A DNA stretch of 64,000 bases from Gnetum montanum (GCA_015680685.1 MNCI01017832.1:1536-65535), one strand, 5' to 3'. Shown: positions 10,153 through 21,214, numbered from the stretch's first letter. The notes: generated by a model from the sequence alone, not told the origin. Numbers and translations are program-made.

Positions 10153-10945
10153 TGATGGGATGCATTATTGCATGGGCCGCAATATCACGTATCACATCAT
10201 CCCCCACGATATCGCATACACGATATTGTAGTCCTTTGCCAAGTCTATAAATAAGAGGCGGCTCTCCCTTTGTTTCTGGTCTAGATCTAGCCTTTACAAA
10301 AACTCTAGCAGTTTTACCTCTCTAGAGATAGAATATTTTCCATGTGCCCGTAGTAGGAGCTCTAAAGTGAACGGATCTTTATTCAAGTAAACATTATACC
10401 TGAACACAAGTTTGTGTATGGAAATAAAGATGAACTTTCTGGATAAACCTTGCAGTGCATGGAATAGGCTAATTAGGACTTTTATTTATTGTTATTTACT
10501 ATTTATCATTTACATGCTTTATTAGGAATTAAATCTCTCTCAACCCTTCTCTCTTAGTTAAGTGCGTTACACGTGGTGATCTTAGCAACGACTAGCATTT
10601 GGTAACCACGGTTGCATTGGTTCAGGGTGTGAACAGTAAGTGGGAACAAATGCTGATGCTAGGTTAATTCAGACTTAGTTAGTTAGTTAAAGTTAGTAAT
10701 TAGTCTCTTCAACCATTTACCCTACCAACATAGGAGATAAAACAAAAAAACTATAAAAATTATATACCTCATACTTACTTAACCATACAACTTGAAAAAT
10801 ACAATTAAGTCTGGGAAGACAACAAATAATTAACCTTAAGTGTTCCATAAGGCATGTAGGCACTTAGTCTATGGAGTTCCACTGGATCATGCATGTTATG
10901 CTCGTATTCGTATGGTTGAGTGTAGGGGTACCTCGTCACTCATCA
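10153..10945 (+). repeat. 3' LTR of E2
   Basis: 793 bp, TGATGGGATG...CACTCATCA. Contains GATATC/GATATT palindromic cores in U3, TATAAATAAGAGG near 10248, and AATAAAGATGAACTT near 10423 as polyadenylation signal. Followed by ATTAC, the inferred 3' target copy. Confidence 0.9.
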
Positions 10946-13480
10946 ATTACCATCTAATTAATTAGTTTCTATGATGCTACTCCAATCTCTCATGAGATTG
11001 GGAATCTATGGGCTCAATATTAAATGCATTATGTAGGACCATGAATATTGGGATTATCTTCAACAGAGGCACAATGCAAGAAACATTAGTAACAAGAGAT
11101 GCATGACAAAGCATCAAAAGGAAAATAGTTCACAAATCCATTGTTCCTACTTGGCCAAAAAGAAGGAGAGGATTTATTTTCTAGGGGTTCTCAATTCACT
11201 AACTCTCCTCTCCTTGTCTTTGATGAGGGAACCCTTAACTAGAAATTACATTCCATTGTAAATAATCTTGGTTCAAGGAAGAATGGGTTTCATGACCATT
11301 GGGGTTCCAACCTGGGAGTCAAGGTAGGAACGTGGAAAAGCATCATGATGATGACAAGCATGATGATCATGGCCATGACCAAAGATGAGGGGGTAGCAAG
11401 CACCATGCTAATGTTGGCTCTCATTCCTCTTCACCTTCAACATCCTCATCTTCTTCCTCATCTAGTTTCAACTAAAACTATAGAGGACATGATTGTGATG
11501 GAGGTCATCAATGGGATAGAGATGATCATAGGGCCCATTGAACTAGTAGAGACTAGGGGCATGGGCAATCAAGGAAGGTCGACCACTAGGAAAGAAGGGA
11601 CAATAGATGACATCATAGACATCTTGGCCATCATCAAGGCTATGACTATGATGAGCCTTTTCTCGAAACAGGGAATAAGTTGAATATTGCAAAGGCCATG
11701 GGAATCCTAATGAGGCATGTGAAAGATAGCAGAATCAAAAGGCTAGATATGAATAATATCTTCAAGTTCAAAGGATGATATAACTTAGATCCACACAATC
11801 ATCTTCAAGCCTTTCATGATTTCTATGCCTTGTAGAACATTGAAAAAAAATGACAAAAGCTAAATTTTTTTCCAAGGACACTCATTAAGGAGGTTGGAAG
11901 CTTGAGCTTAAGGATGATGGAGTATAGTTGGAAGCCAATACCTTCTTAGAACTATAATTAATCAAATAATGGAGTATGATGCTTGAGCTCTTCAATAATA
12001 ATTATTATACATACATCCAAGTGTCCAATTTTAGGAAGCAAATCCAAGGGTGGAGACAAGGAACACATAAATCCTTGAATGTAGCCATGGGTAGATATTA
12101 TTCTCTATTGCATAGGTAACCAAGCCATGACTTCTCTTAAAGGAAGTAGCTCTGCCATATCATAGATGGGCTCTAAACAAAAACAAGAAGAACTCTTGAG
12201 GTCTATTCCCAAGGGACTCTTAGAACTTAGATTCCATCAGATCCAAATTCTAATAGAGTAGGTAATCAAAGAATAAGGTGATTACAAAAAATAAAAAGTG
12301 CAAAGAAGTACAATTGGGATCCTTCCATACAAAAAAGGAAAGTTCGATTCTGTGACAACAAGGAAGAGGCACCACTTGATGAAGTGGTGTAATGTAAAAT
12401 CTTGTACATCAAAAAATCTATTTTTGAAATATCAGACAAGGTAGATAAAATGTGGGATTCTATGGACAAAAAATCTTAAATAGCACTCAAAATTATAAAA
12501 GAGTACAAAGAGCAAGGTAGCGATCATGATCGTAGGAAAATAAAGGAAGCTGAATGTGCCAATCAAAGGGGTAAGGGTAAAGTTGCTAGCATTGAAGAGG
12601 TTGTAAAATATAAGATAGATGATGATGGTGGATGTGAAATATACCACCATGATCATCCTAAGGGATGTTGTCCTATTGTGTCATAGTTGTAAGATTTTGG
12701 AGCATACACACTGAATCCTAGATTGGTAAGAAGGTTAACACCCATGAGGTTGCCTTATCCTTAAGCCAACTACAGTGTCAAGCTTGAGCTTAAGGATGAT
12801 GGAGTATAGCTTCCAACATTAATTCTAGTTCTAAGGAGGTTAACACCCATGAGGTTGCCTTATCCTTAAGCCAACTATAGGTAATTCCACCAACAACAAG
12901 CCTTCTATTTGAGTGGAGCTCCACACCAATCTCATGAGTATTACTAGCAATGGAAGCACTCACAATCATGGGGGATGCTACTACCAAGGTAGTTGTACCC
13001 TTATCGACAACCAAATCCCTATGGGTACTATGTTTAATAGCTAATTTTTCTGCATGACTCTTCTAGTCATGCCTTCGTTCAACATCATTACTATCCTTAT
13101 GAATACTATAGAGCTTAATTGATAAGAGGTAAATCCGAATTTTTATTCTATCCTCCTCATCCTTCTACACCTATACTTCTTCCCTCAATTCAACTACCAC
13201 CAACTCCATTTATGTAGGTTAAAATTTCTACCAAGCCACAACAAAAAAAGGCCATGAGGGCTATTAACTTATAACTCACTCCTTAGTTGAGTTGTTTAGA
13301 GAAAAAGCCCTAAAAAAGACCTTTCTTCCAAACCAAAAGTTCCTCAAAGCCCTCATAGACACCTATGTTGAATTACCCTGCTTCTCCCTCATCCTCTGCA
13401 ACCTCATTCGAGGTCCCTTCAAACCAAATGTGTCTAAAAAGTACATACTATAATGTTGATCCATGTAGTCAAAAATTGGA
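10946..13480 (+). pseudogene. Decayed gag of E3
   Basis: Collinear with E1 gag from the DYH codons onward: the His/Asp-rich linker (11340-11480), RHVKDSRIKRLDMNNI and a capsid-core remnant (11710-12200), the C-terminal region with HDHPKGCCPI (12640-12680), and a Gln/Tyr/Pro-rich tail to about 13300. The capsid core is broken by a 30-bp block (11898-11927) that recurs at 12780-12809, and a 41-bp stretch is duplicated (12732-12772 and 12837-12877). Confidence 0.75.
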
Positions 13481-13960
13481 TTAAGGTTGGCCATCTTTCC
13501 AGGAAAGGATTTGACCCTAAGAGTCCTCTCATTTACTTACAAATCATTGGGAATGAGCCTTAAAAGGTTCTTATGGACTCAGGTTGTAGTGTAAATTTGA
13601 TTTCCTATAAAATGTACAAGCCTAGAACTTACCTCTACTTAAGAAGAGAAACATTCATCTTGAGTTAGCAAATCAGTCCATCATTGTTTCCTTAGGGCTA
13701 GTGGAGGACATTATGATTACTATATGTGGCTTGTCCTATCCTACTAACTTCTTAGTGATTCATGTTGATAACTACAAGGGGAACTTCACACTCATCATGA
13801 CAAAGACTTAGCTAAGCACTATAGATGCATGACATGGAATTAGAGGCTTATCCTTGGAAATTTTCAAGGAAAATGAATTTGGAAAGATTGAGAGAAAGTG
13901 CATTCCATACATCATGTATAGTGACATAGGGTGCAATTGTGTGCATAAATTATGAACCAT
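13480..13960 (+). pseudogene. Protease remnant of E3
   Basis: LMDSGCSVNLIS is readable near 13570-13610 (the DSG active site survives), followed after a frameshift by the equivalents of the LVEDI and PADFLVI segments, then the protease tail. Stops and frameshifts throughout. Confidence 0.7.
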
Positions 13961-14399
13961 AAAAAGCACATCTATCACAACATGTAGATAGTATGTTAAT
14001 GAAACAGAAATTCAAAGGTGCCTATATGTAGTAGTCACAAAATAGAATAACACCTAGTGGCTAATAGCTGAACCTAATAGCAACTCAACAATATGCATGG
14101 AATCAATTTAGAGACTTACAAGTGCCTACATTGAAGGCATGGATGAACTAGAGCAAGTTCATTTCCAACTCTCTAATGATGAACCTAATGAAACTAACTA
14201 GGCAGAGTTGGAAATCCCTAAAAGTTTTAAATAGGAGCTCCTTGAGCTGAAACCTTTACTAGCTAGAATGGAATATGTTTTTTTAGATAATAGAAAGTTG
14301 GTTATCATTAATGTCAACCTTGCTCCTATGTAAAAAAAAAAAGAAGATGTTTGGAGATGGTCAACAAATGGCCAATAGCCTTTGCTTGGTTATATCCTA

Positions 14400-15234
14400 A
14401 ACTCATGGAAATTGATCCTAGGATATGCTAGTACCACATCTACATAGATCCTTCCATCAAGCTAAAGAGCTACCTGTAGTGACGGTGAATCCCAAACTAA
14501 AGAAAATCATGAAAGAGAAGAGTGAAAAACTCCTTAAGATAGAGTTCATCTATCCCATTGTGGGTAGTGAGTAGGTTATCCCACTTGTAATAGTGATAAA
14601 TAAAGGTGGAAAATGGAGGGCCTATGTCAATTTTAGGCTATTGAACATGGAAACTTACAAAGATCACTTTCTGTTACCATTTGTGGACCATGTGTTGGAC
14701 ACCATTCATATGCATTGCTACTATAGATTTCTTGATGATTATAGTGGAAATAGCCAAATTTAGATCACACCAAAGGATCAATCCAAAATAACATTCACAA
14801 GTACCTAAGGGACTTTTGCATATAGAAAAATGTCATTTGACCTATGCAATGCCCCTACCACATTTCAATGCCTTGTCCTAAGCATCTTCCAATAGTATAT
14901 TGGTAGTGGGATTGTTGTCTTCATGGATGACTTCTCCACCTATGGTGCTACATTTGAGCAAGCCCTAGACCATCTTAAGCTAGTGCTGAAAAGGTGTGTG
15001 GAGATAAACCTTATGCTCAATTGGCAGAAAAACCACCTAATGATCCTAGAAGGCATTATTTTGGGGCAGAAAATTTCTAAACATGGGATTGAGGTGGACC
15101 TTGAAAAAATAAGACATCCAAGAAATTATCAAATAGTCAGAAAATGTCAAAGATGTGAGGTCATTCCTTGGACCCACTACCTACTATTAGTGATTCATTG
15201 AGAATTTATCTAAGATTGGTAAATCGTTGGTGGA
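14400..15234 (+). pseudogene. Reverse transcriptase remnant of E3 (FMDD type)
   Basis: Copies element RNA into DNA in an active element. Segments in order: IYPIVGS and VIVINKGGKWRAYVNF (about 14550-14635), LPFVDHVLD (14680), YRKMSFDLCNAPTTFQ (14820-14870), and the catalytic box VFMDDFSTYGATFEQALDHL (14910-14970), where both Asp are kept. The C-terminal RT sequence reads on to about 15200 and is followed by the WTHY and EFI remnants of the FLGH...YYRRFIEN stretch. FMDDFS is typical of Athila. The upstream part has several stops. Confidence 0.85.
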
Positions 15235-15235
15235 N
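15235..15235. other. Single N marking a probable contig join
   Basis: An isolated N at the exact point where E3 RNase H-side sequence changes to unrelated, CpG-richer sequence. Similar isolated Ns occur at 42568 and 42946, also at discontinuities. Confidence 0.6.
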
Positions 15236-16812
15236 AAGAAAATCAAAATTCGGGCCTTAAAAGAGGTGTTTTCGGTTGATTACACTGCGGCTACATTTTC
15301 TTATGCTGTAGAGCATAAGATGCGTAATCACTATTCATCAGCGTAAAACACTATTCACTGCGTCAAACACTATTCACTACATGAAACACTATTCACTATG
15401 TCAAATACTATTCATCGCATGAACACTATTCATCAAAGTTTCAAAAAATTCTAGAAAATTTTCAGAAAATGGCAGAAGATCCTCAGCATCAGCAACTTCT
15501 GGAAAATCAAAATTCGGGCCTTAAAAGAGGTGTTTTCGGTTGATTACGCTGCGGCTACATTTTCTTACGCTACAGAGCGTAAGATGCGTAATCACTATTC
15601 ATCTTCGTAATTCACTATGTGAAACACTATTCACTACGTAAAACACTATTCATCAGCGTAAAACACTATTCATCACACGAACACTATTCATCGAAGTTTC
15701 AGAAAATTCCAGAAATATCTTAGAAAATGTCAGAGAATTACTAGTATTAGCAACTTTCATCAACTTCCAGAAAATTCCAAAAATATTTTAGAAAATGGTA
15801 GAGAATTATCAGCATCAGTAACTTTCAGAACATTCCAGAAAATTTCAGGAAGACTCAGAAACAAAGAAGTTTCACACAAACGGGGGTCAAATTTCTCTTG
15901 TTGTACATTTCATTGTAAATCGACATATATGGGCACATTAGGCCCTCATGTTTAAATTAAATGTACTTTCATGGGCTTGAATAACCCATAAATTGTAAAA
16001 TGCAATGTACCTGGTTAAGAACGTAGCTTGTCAACACACATCCAACTCGTGCACAACTGTTCGACACACATCCAACTCTTTCCAGCATGCATCCAACCTA
16101 AGCACAACTGTCCATTGGACACATGTTACCAGATCCACTTTCCTCTTATCTCTCAGCCATTGATTCCATTCTAAAATTCTGTGCAAGAGCATGGCCCAAC
16201 CCTATAGATACCCTGTCAATTCACATAAATCAGGGGGCAATTGGAGGCAAAAATTAGAGACATTGGCAATTCTGAGAAATTACAGAACTGGCAATCCTTA
16301 GGTGCTCGGCACATCTGACTATTGACATCCAAGTATTTCTCACGTTCATCACATCACATTATCGCATCATCACTTCAGACATCAACCCCGGGCTTAGTGC
16401 TTGACTTGCCATCCACACGTGCAGCTACACTTCGACCGGTGCATACATTTTTATTAAACAATACAATAAAGTTCATTGCCTCCTATTTGCGTTATTTACT
16501 TTGGTTTATGCTTTGTTTACAATATAGCTTAATTTGTGCTTTATTTATAATTCAGTATGCTCTGTTTACATTTTTATGTCGCTGTTTGCATTCCGTTTAC
16601 ATCCTGTTTACATTGTTCACGATAACCCCAGCGCTAGCCATAGCTTATGCTTGGGGAAGTCCTTGGTTGATTTGCGTGCAAACCATCCAAGGCACTCTGC
16701 CTTCATTCCATTTTCCAGCTTTCCCTCAAGTGAAGGAAGGTTCAGCTGTGGCTGCCCAACAATCTTTTGGTGTCTGTTTCCATTCCAACCTCAGACCGAT
16801 GATTTAGGTCAG
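15236..16812 (+). repeat. Family B (Tat-like) LTR-like insertion in E3
   Basis: About 1.58 kb that interrupts E3 between the RT end and RNase H; E3 homology resumes around 16813 and only a few codons appear lost. It looks like a solo LTR: TATAGATA near 16202, AATAAA at 16465-16470, then a T-rich stretch and a U5-like block (AAGTCCTTGGTTGATT near 16661) shared with 31044 (E4) and 45116 (E7). GC and CpG content is higher than in the flanks, so it is younger than E3. The left end coincides with an N, so the true LTR start and a target duplication cannot be seen. Confidence 0.65.
15239..15770. repeat. Two-copy tandem repeat, 264-bp period, with CACTATTCA arrays
   Basis: Unit 1 starts at 15239 and unit 2 at 15503 with AAAATCAAAATTCGGGCC. 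Each has a short hairpin (15300-15319 and 15564-15583) followed by five or six copies of a CACTATTCA core spaced about 16-20 bp, then an AAAATTCCAGAAA-like stretch. Confidence 0.85.
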
Positions 16813-17532
16813 TACAGTTTGGATCAAGAAATGTGAGCATGTATTCTAGCATCTCAGGAAAAAGCTTATGGAAACTCTAATTCTATGAACACCTAACTAG
16901 TCCATACCATTTCACATCATGGTAGATGCATTGAATTATGCCTTGGGACCCATGCTCATGTAGTTAGATGATAAAAAATGTCTTTACTATATCCACTATA
17001 TGAGCAGTAGCATTATGGGTGCACAACTAAAGTACACCACAATAGAGAAAGAATTGATGGAAGTGGTGTTCATCTTGGAGAAATTTAGGCACTATGTGCT
17101 TGGCTACAAGATATTTTTGAACATAAATCATAGTGTAATCTAGTTCCTAATGAAAAAATCAATAGTGAGCCCCCATGTCATACAGTGGCTAGTGAACTTG
17201 CATAAATTTGATCATACAATGTTAGATCAAAAGGGAACCAAGAATGTGGTTTTTGGCCACTTTTCTTAGTTATGATGGGTTAGTAAAGAGAAGGAGAGCC
17301 CATTGCTAGATTAGTTTCTTGATAAATACCTCTTTGATAGGGCTATAACTAAACAAATTCCCACTAAATCCAATTGGTATTGTCACATTCTTACCTATCT
17401 TCTTACTCAAGAGATGCCATAAGAGTGGGATCCTAGGAAGAAACAATAGCTTCTTCACTAGGAAAAATGCTTCAAAGAGATCAATGGACATCTTTATAAG
17501 ATGTGTGCCAATGGTCTAGTTCATTAGTATGT
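16813..17532 (+). pseudogene. RNase H and start of integrase of E3, truncated by E4
   Basis: Continues E3 after the LTR-like insertion. The RNase H stretch includes the TTIEKELMEVVFILEKFRHY segment (about 17040-17095), YVLGYKI and the SVI-FLMKK block, then the linker with LTYLL (about 17390) and the beginning of the integrase zinc-finger domain (GHLYKMCANGLVH). Compared with E5 the homology stops about 40 codons before the integrase H/C finger, where family B sequence begins. Several in-frame stops. Confidence 0.75.
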
Positions 17533-17628
17533 TATTATAACTCTATTTGTCTTTGTTTGGCCTTTAAATGGTATCAAATAGTGGTGTTTGACCTTCAATG
17601 ACCACCATTTAATACCATGTGACCATGG

Positions 17629-17718
17629 CCAGCTATGGCCTTAAACTAGCATCATAGTTTAACAAGACTATAAACTAGCATCATGGCCCACTAAGGCATA
17701 AAACTATGAAAAATATGG
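17629..17718 (+). repeat. 29-bp tandem repeat in the E4 spacer
   Basis: Units at 17629-17657, 17658-17686 and a looser third from 17687, each containing a TAAACTAGCATCATRG-like core. The same 29-bp unit occurs five times at 49890-50036 in E7. Confidence 0.8.
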
Positions 17719-17959
17719 CCTTTATTGATCATTTGTAGCCTTAATCCTTGTATTTCCCCTATTTTGACCTTTATGTGACGTTTGTTTGCCTCTATTGCAC
17801 TTTTATAAATTGACCTCATCTTATTAATGACCTTATATTGCCTTGATTGCATTAGATTTGCATATGCTTTACATCATGTTAACATTATTTATTTACTTTT
17901 ATCGAGGTACCACTTAATATGCATTTGGGTGGTGTGTAGGATCAAAGTATGAGTATCTA

Positions 17960-19062
17960 GGAGCAAATCAATTTTCCTTTATGCCTACATGGACCTCATG
18001 GTGATATTAAATAGTGTATTGACCTTGATTACCTAGATATTAAACTTGAGAGTCTTGTAGAACGCATAGCCTTAATAGAAAAACCTCTAGAATGTCCTAA
18101 AAACCTAGCTAAACCCCTTGACTTAGAAGCAAGAGACATAACTGAAGATCCTTTAGTTGAGGTTCCTATCGCAACACATAGTGGTGAGGATAAAACCCTT
18201 AAATTAATTTCCTCATTAGAGCCTCAATGTGCCCAAAATATCACTAAAGTTTTACAAATAATAATAATAATAATAAAATGTTCGCCTGGTCACATGAAGA
18301 TATGCTAGGATTAGACCCATGTCTAGTCCAACATAACATGATATTGGATCCTAGCATTAAACTAGTTAAGAGAAAAGTGCTCAAGATTAGACTTGATCTA
18401 GCCTTGGCAGTTTGCAATGAAATCTCAAAACTCTACCAACTAGGTTTCATTAGGGTTGTTGATTATGTAGAATGGGTATCCAACATAGTGGTAGTCCATA
18501 AGAAAAATGCGAGTATTTGTATTTGCATTGATTTTCAAGACCTAAATAAAGCCACCATTAAGGATAATTTTCCTTTTCCTAGCATTGGTCAACTTAACGA
18601 TATTATAGCTGGACATTCCTTGTTGCCATTTATGGATGAATTTTTGGGATAAACCAAATTAGGAGCAACCCTAAACACTAGCTCAGCACAATCTTCATGA
18701 CCCCATGGGGTACTTTTTGTTATACCATGATGTCCTTTGGTCTCAAAAACACCAGAGTAACATACTAGAGAGCCATGACCTATATCTTTAATGATTACAT
18801 GTTAGGTTTGCTTAATGATTACGTAGACAACATACCTATGAAGTTTAGGATAGCCAATGACCATGCTAATGACCTAGATCTAGTGCTTAAACAATGCCTT
18901 AAATATGAGCTTAGGCTCAATCCCAAGAAGTGTGTCTTCAGTATCAAGACTAGTAAGACGCTTGGCTTTGTAGTCTTTGAGGTAGGGATACACATAGATC
19001 CTAATAAGGCTAAGGTCATATTCAAATTGGTAGCACCTATGAACCTTAAAGAGCTTTTGTGA
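17960..19062 (+). pseudogene. Reverse transcriptase of E4 (Tat type), inactivated
   Basis: The clear RT begins with MFAWSHEDMLGLDP (18278 on), followed by GFIRVVDYVEWVSNIVVVHKK, FQDLNKATIKDNFPFP and AGHSLLPFMDEF; these match the Tat arrangement of RT blocks 1-4. The catalytic box reads YVDNI (about 18820), so the second Asp is Asn. The thumb follows (LNPKKCVFSIKTSKTLGF). A stop at 18650 and several in the next 120 bp break the frame. 17960-18277 looks like the linker before RT and is less certain. Confidence 0.8.
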
Positions 19063-20207
19063 TTATAAGGTAGACTATAGTTTATTCATAGGTTTATCTT
19101 TAGGCTTACAAATAACTTACAGCCCATGCACCACTTTCTTAAGAAAGGAGTTCACTATGACTGTACGAATCAATGCTAATAAGCCTTTGAAAACCTTAAG
19201 CAAGAGTTGACACAATTGTCAATGGTCTATCATCCACAATAAAGTAAACCATTTTACATATATATTGCCATCTTTGATACATCTATTTCCTCTCTACCTT
19301 CTTAGAAACATGATGATAGAGCAAAACTGGTTCTGTACTACCTTTACCATGCATTAGTAGCCCATGAGACTCAATACATTGAAGTGGAGAAGCATGGTCT
19401 AGCAATATTCTTCTATTTGAAGAAATGGAGACACTACCTCTTTAGAAGCCAAGTCAGTGTAATTTGCAATGATAATATACTCAAAGACATAACAACCAAC
19501 ATCTACAAAAGTAACCATATAGCCCAATGGAAAGGCATAACCATAGATTTTGACCTTGATTATATATCTCAGTTCTCAACAAAAGGTCAAGCTATAGTCG
19601 TACAACTCACAATTTTTCCTATTGATGACCAAGAAGCCATAAATCATAATTTCCTTAATGAACACATTAACACAGCTAGCCAATTTCCTGAGGGTTATGA
19701 GGTAGTCATGAACTTCAACGGAGCTTCAGCCATCCATGGGGCTAGTGTTGTTGCCATCATAACATTCCATTCTAGTGAAATCCAAAGTTTTTCCTATCAT
19801 TTTGGGTTACCATGTACCAACAGCATAGCAAAATGGGAAGGTTTAATCAAAGGAATGATGGTAGCTTGTGACCTTGGAATTAGATGCCTAGCCATCAAAG
19901 GTAATTCACAACTTGTAGTTAACCAAGTAACTGAACTCTATGCATGCAAAACTAAGCACTTACAACCTTACTATGACCTAGGAAAGTAATTATTACAATA
20001 ATTCATAGACATTTCTATCCAACACATACCTAAAAATGAAAATGCCATAGCTGATGCAATTGCAACATTAGCCCTTAGTGTGATGCCATATGTGTTTAGC
20101 AAGTTGCCCATCTTAACTATGGATTATGCTACTCCCATCACATAGAACATTGAGAATACTTTTTTTTGTCATTATTCATACTAATCCTTTCAAGGAATAG
20201 TATGATG
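19063..20207 (+). pseudogene. Gypsy RNase H plus archaeal-type RNase H of E4
   Basis: The first RNase H (about 19110-19500) has MHHFLKKG, the HALVAHETQYIEVEKHGLA block and FRSQVSVICNDN. A second RNase H lies in the open stretch 19384-19989: EVVMNFNGASAIHGASVV (19700-19755), IAKWEGLIKGMMVACDLGI, then GNSQLVVNQV (about 19905) and, past a stop, ENAIADAIATLA (20040-20075). In the aRNH family the first and third motifs are DG and GDSQLV; here both Asp read Asn (GAY to AAY), while the Glu and the final Asp remain. It is therefore catalytically dead though still largely open. The gene ends at the E5 insertion. Confidence 0.85.
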
Positions 20208-20212
20208 ATATC
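20208..20212 (+). repeat. Left target-site duplication of E5 (ATATC)
   Basis: Identical to 29691-29695, directly outside the two E5 LTRs. Confidence 0.9.
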
Positions 20213-21069
20213 TAATGGGACGCGATATCGCATGGGCCACAATATCGTATACACGATATTGCATATGCGATATTGCATCCTTCCCTGCAATATTGCATAC
20301 ACGATATTGCAGTCTGTCGCTAGTTCTATAAATAAGAGGTAGCTCTCCCTTGTTTCTCCATCTAGATCTAGACCTTAGCCAAACTCTTGCCATTTTTCCA
20401 TTCTAGAGTTAGAATAATTTCCATGTGCCCACAGTAGAATAATTTCCATGTGCCCGCAGTAGGAGTCCCAAAGTGAATGGATCTTTATTCAAGAAATTTT
20501 GTACCTAAGCACACAATTTTGTACAGCAATAAAGATGAACTTTTGGATAAACCTTGTAGTATATGGACTAAGCTAAATAGGAATTAATTAGTGTTAAATG
20601 TTTAAATTATTTATTAGTTAATTAAATCTCTCTCAACCCTTAACTCTTAGTTAAGTGCATTTAGTATGACCGCTTCGAGCATGTGCACTACACTTGGTAA
20701 TCCCAGTAATGAATAGCATTTGGTAATCACAACACTGTTACATTAGTTCAGGGTGTGAAACAACAAGTGGGAACAGATACTGATGCTAGGATAATTAAGG
20801 CTTAGTTAGTTAAAGTTACTTACTTAGTCTCTTCACCCTTTCCCTCATTAGCATAGGCGATAAAAGAGAAAAGATATAAAAATCACATACCTCAAACTCA
20901 CTTAACCATACAACTGTGAAAAATACAAGTGAGTTTGGAAGGACAATGATTGATTAACCTTAGGTGTTCCATAAGGCATGTAGGCACTTATTCTATGGAG
21001 TTCGACCGGATCACATGTATAACGCTCGTATTTGTATGGTTGAGTGTAGGGGTACCTCGCCACTCATCA
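20213..21069 (+). repeat. 5' LTR of E5
   Basis: 857 bp, starts TAATGGGACG (the expected TG is mutated to TA) and ends CCACTCATCA. TATAAATAAGAGG near 20328. It is longer than its 3' partner because U3 has extra GATATC/GATATT palindromic units and because a ~26-bp block around 20410-20460 (AGAATAATTTCCATGTGCCC) is duplicated in tandem. Confidence 0.95.
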
Positions 21070-21070
21070 T

Positions 21071-21088
21071 TGGCACCGTTGCCAGGGA
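21071..21088 (+). promoter_or_regulatory. Primer-binding site of E5 (tRNA-Asp)
   Basis: TGGCACCGTTGCCAGGGA, 16/18 to the E1 PBS. Both differences are G-to-A at former CpG sites. Confidence 0.9.
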
Positions 21089-21214
21089 CTAAGTTGTTTG
21101 TGTGCTAAGTAGAACATAGGAAATCATCCACATCATTGGGAAGCTTAAATGAACCCTTGGGGCTAATCAGAAGAAAAAGTAAACAACAGTCAATCAACAC
21201 ACCGATAAGAGACA

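Larger units (their letters stand above)
4321..10945 (+). mobile_element. E2: pol-less (non-autonomous) Athila-like element
   Basis: Order: 3' remnant of the 5' LTR (4321-4664), degenerate PBS, gag, protease, then directly the 3' non-coding region, polypurine tract and complete 3' LTR (10153-10945). Protease-side sequence passes into 3'-region sequence near 8093; in E5 that 3'-region sequence follows integrase near 26960. RT, RNase H and integrase are therefore absent. The right flank ATTAC (10946-10950) falls inside the DYH-encoding part of the E3 gag, so E2 is inserted in E3. The two LTRs differ at about 15 of the 344 comparable positions (by eye, ~4%). Confidence 0.85.
10946..15234 (+). 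mobile_element. E3: old Athila-like element, gag to RT part
   Basis: Begins inside gag at the E2 insertion point and runs in order through gag, protease, RT and the start of RNase H up to a single N at 15235. It resumes at about 16813 after a foreign insertion and is cut off at about 17532 by E4. No LTR or PBS of E3 is in the window. Many stops and frameshifts show it is older than E2 and E5. Confidence 0.8.
17533..20212 (+). mobile_element. E4: Tat-like element, left part (spacer, RT, dual RNase H)
   Basis: Starts in mid-element (no gag or protease) with a non-coding spacer, then RT, the usual gypsy RNase H and an additional archaeal-type RNase H. The coding order continues after E5 at 29691 with integrase. 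20208-20212 (ATATC) is the left target copy of E5. Dual RNase H is known from the Tat lineage, so this is the basis for the assignment. Confidence 0.8.

Noticed and set aside
16322-16836. 161- and 100-codon ORFs in the insertion in E3
   Set aside because: They overlap each other and lie across the AATAAA/U5 part of an LTR-like sequence; no recognisable domain.
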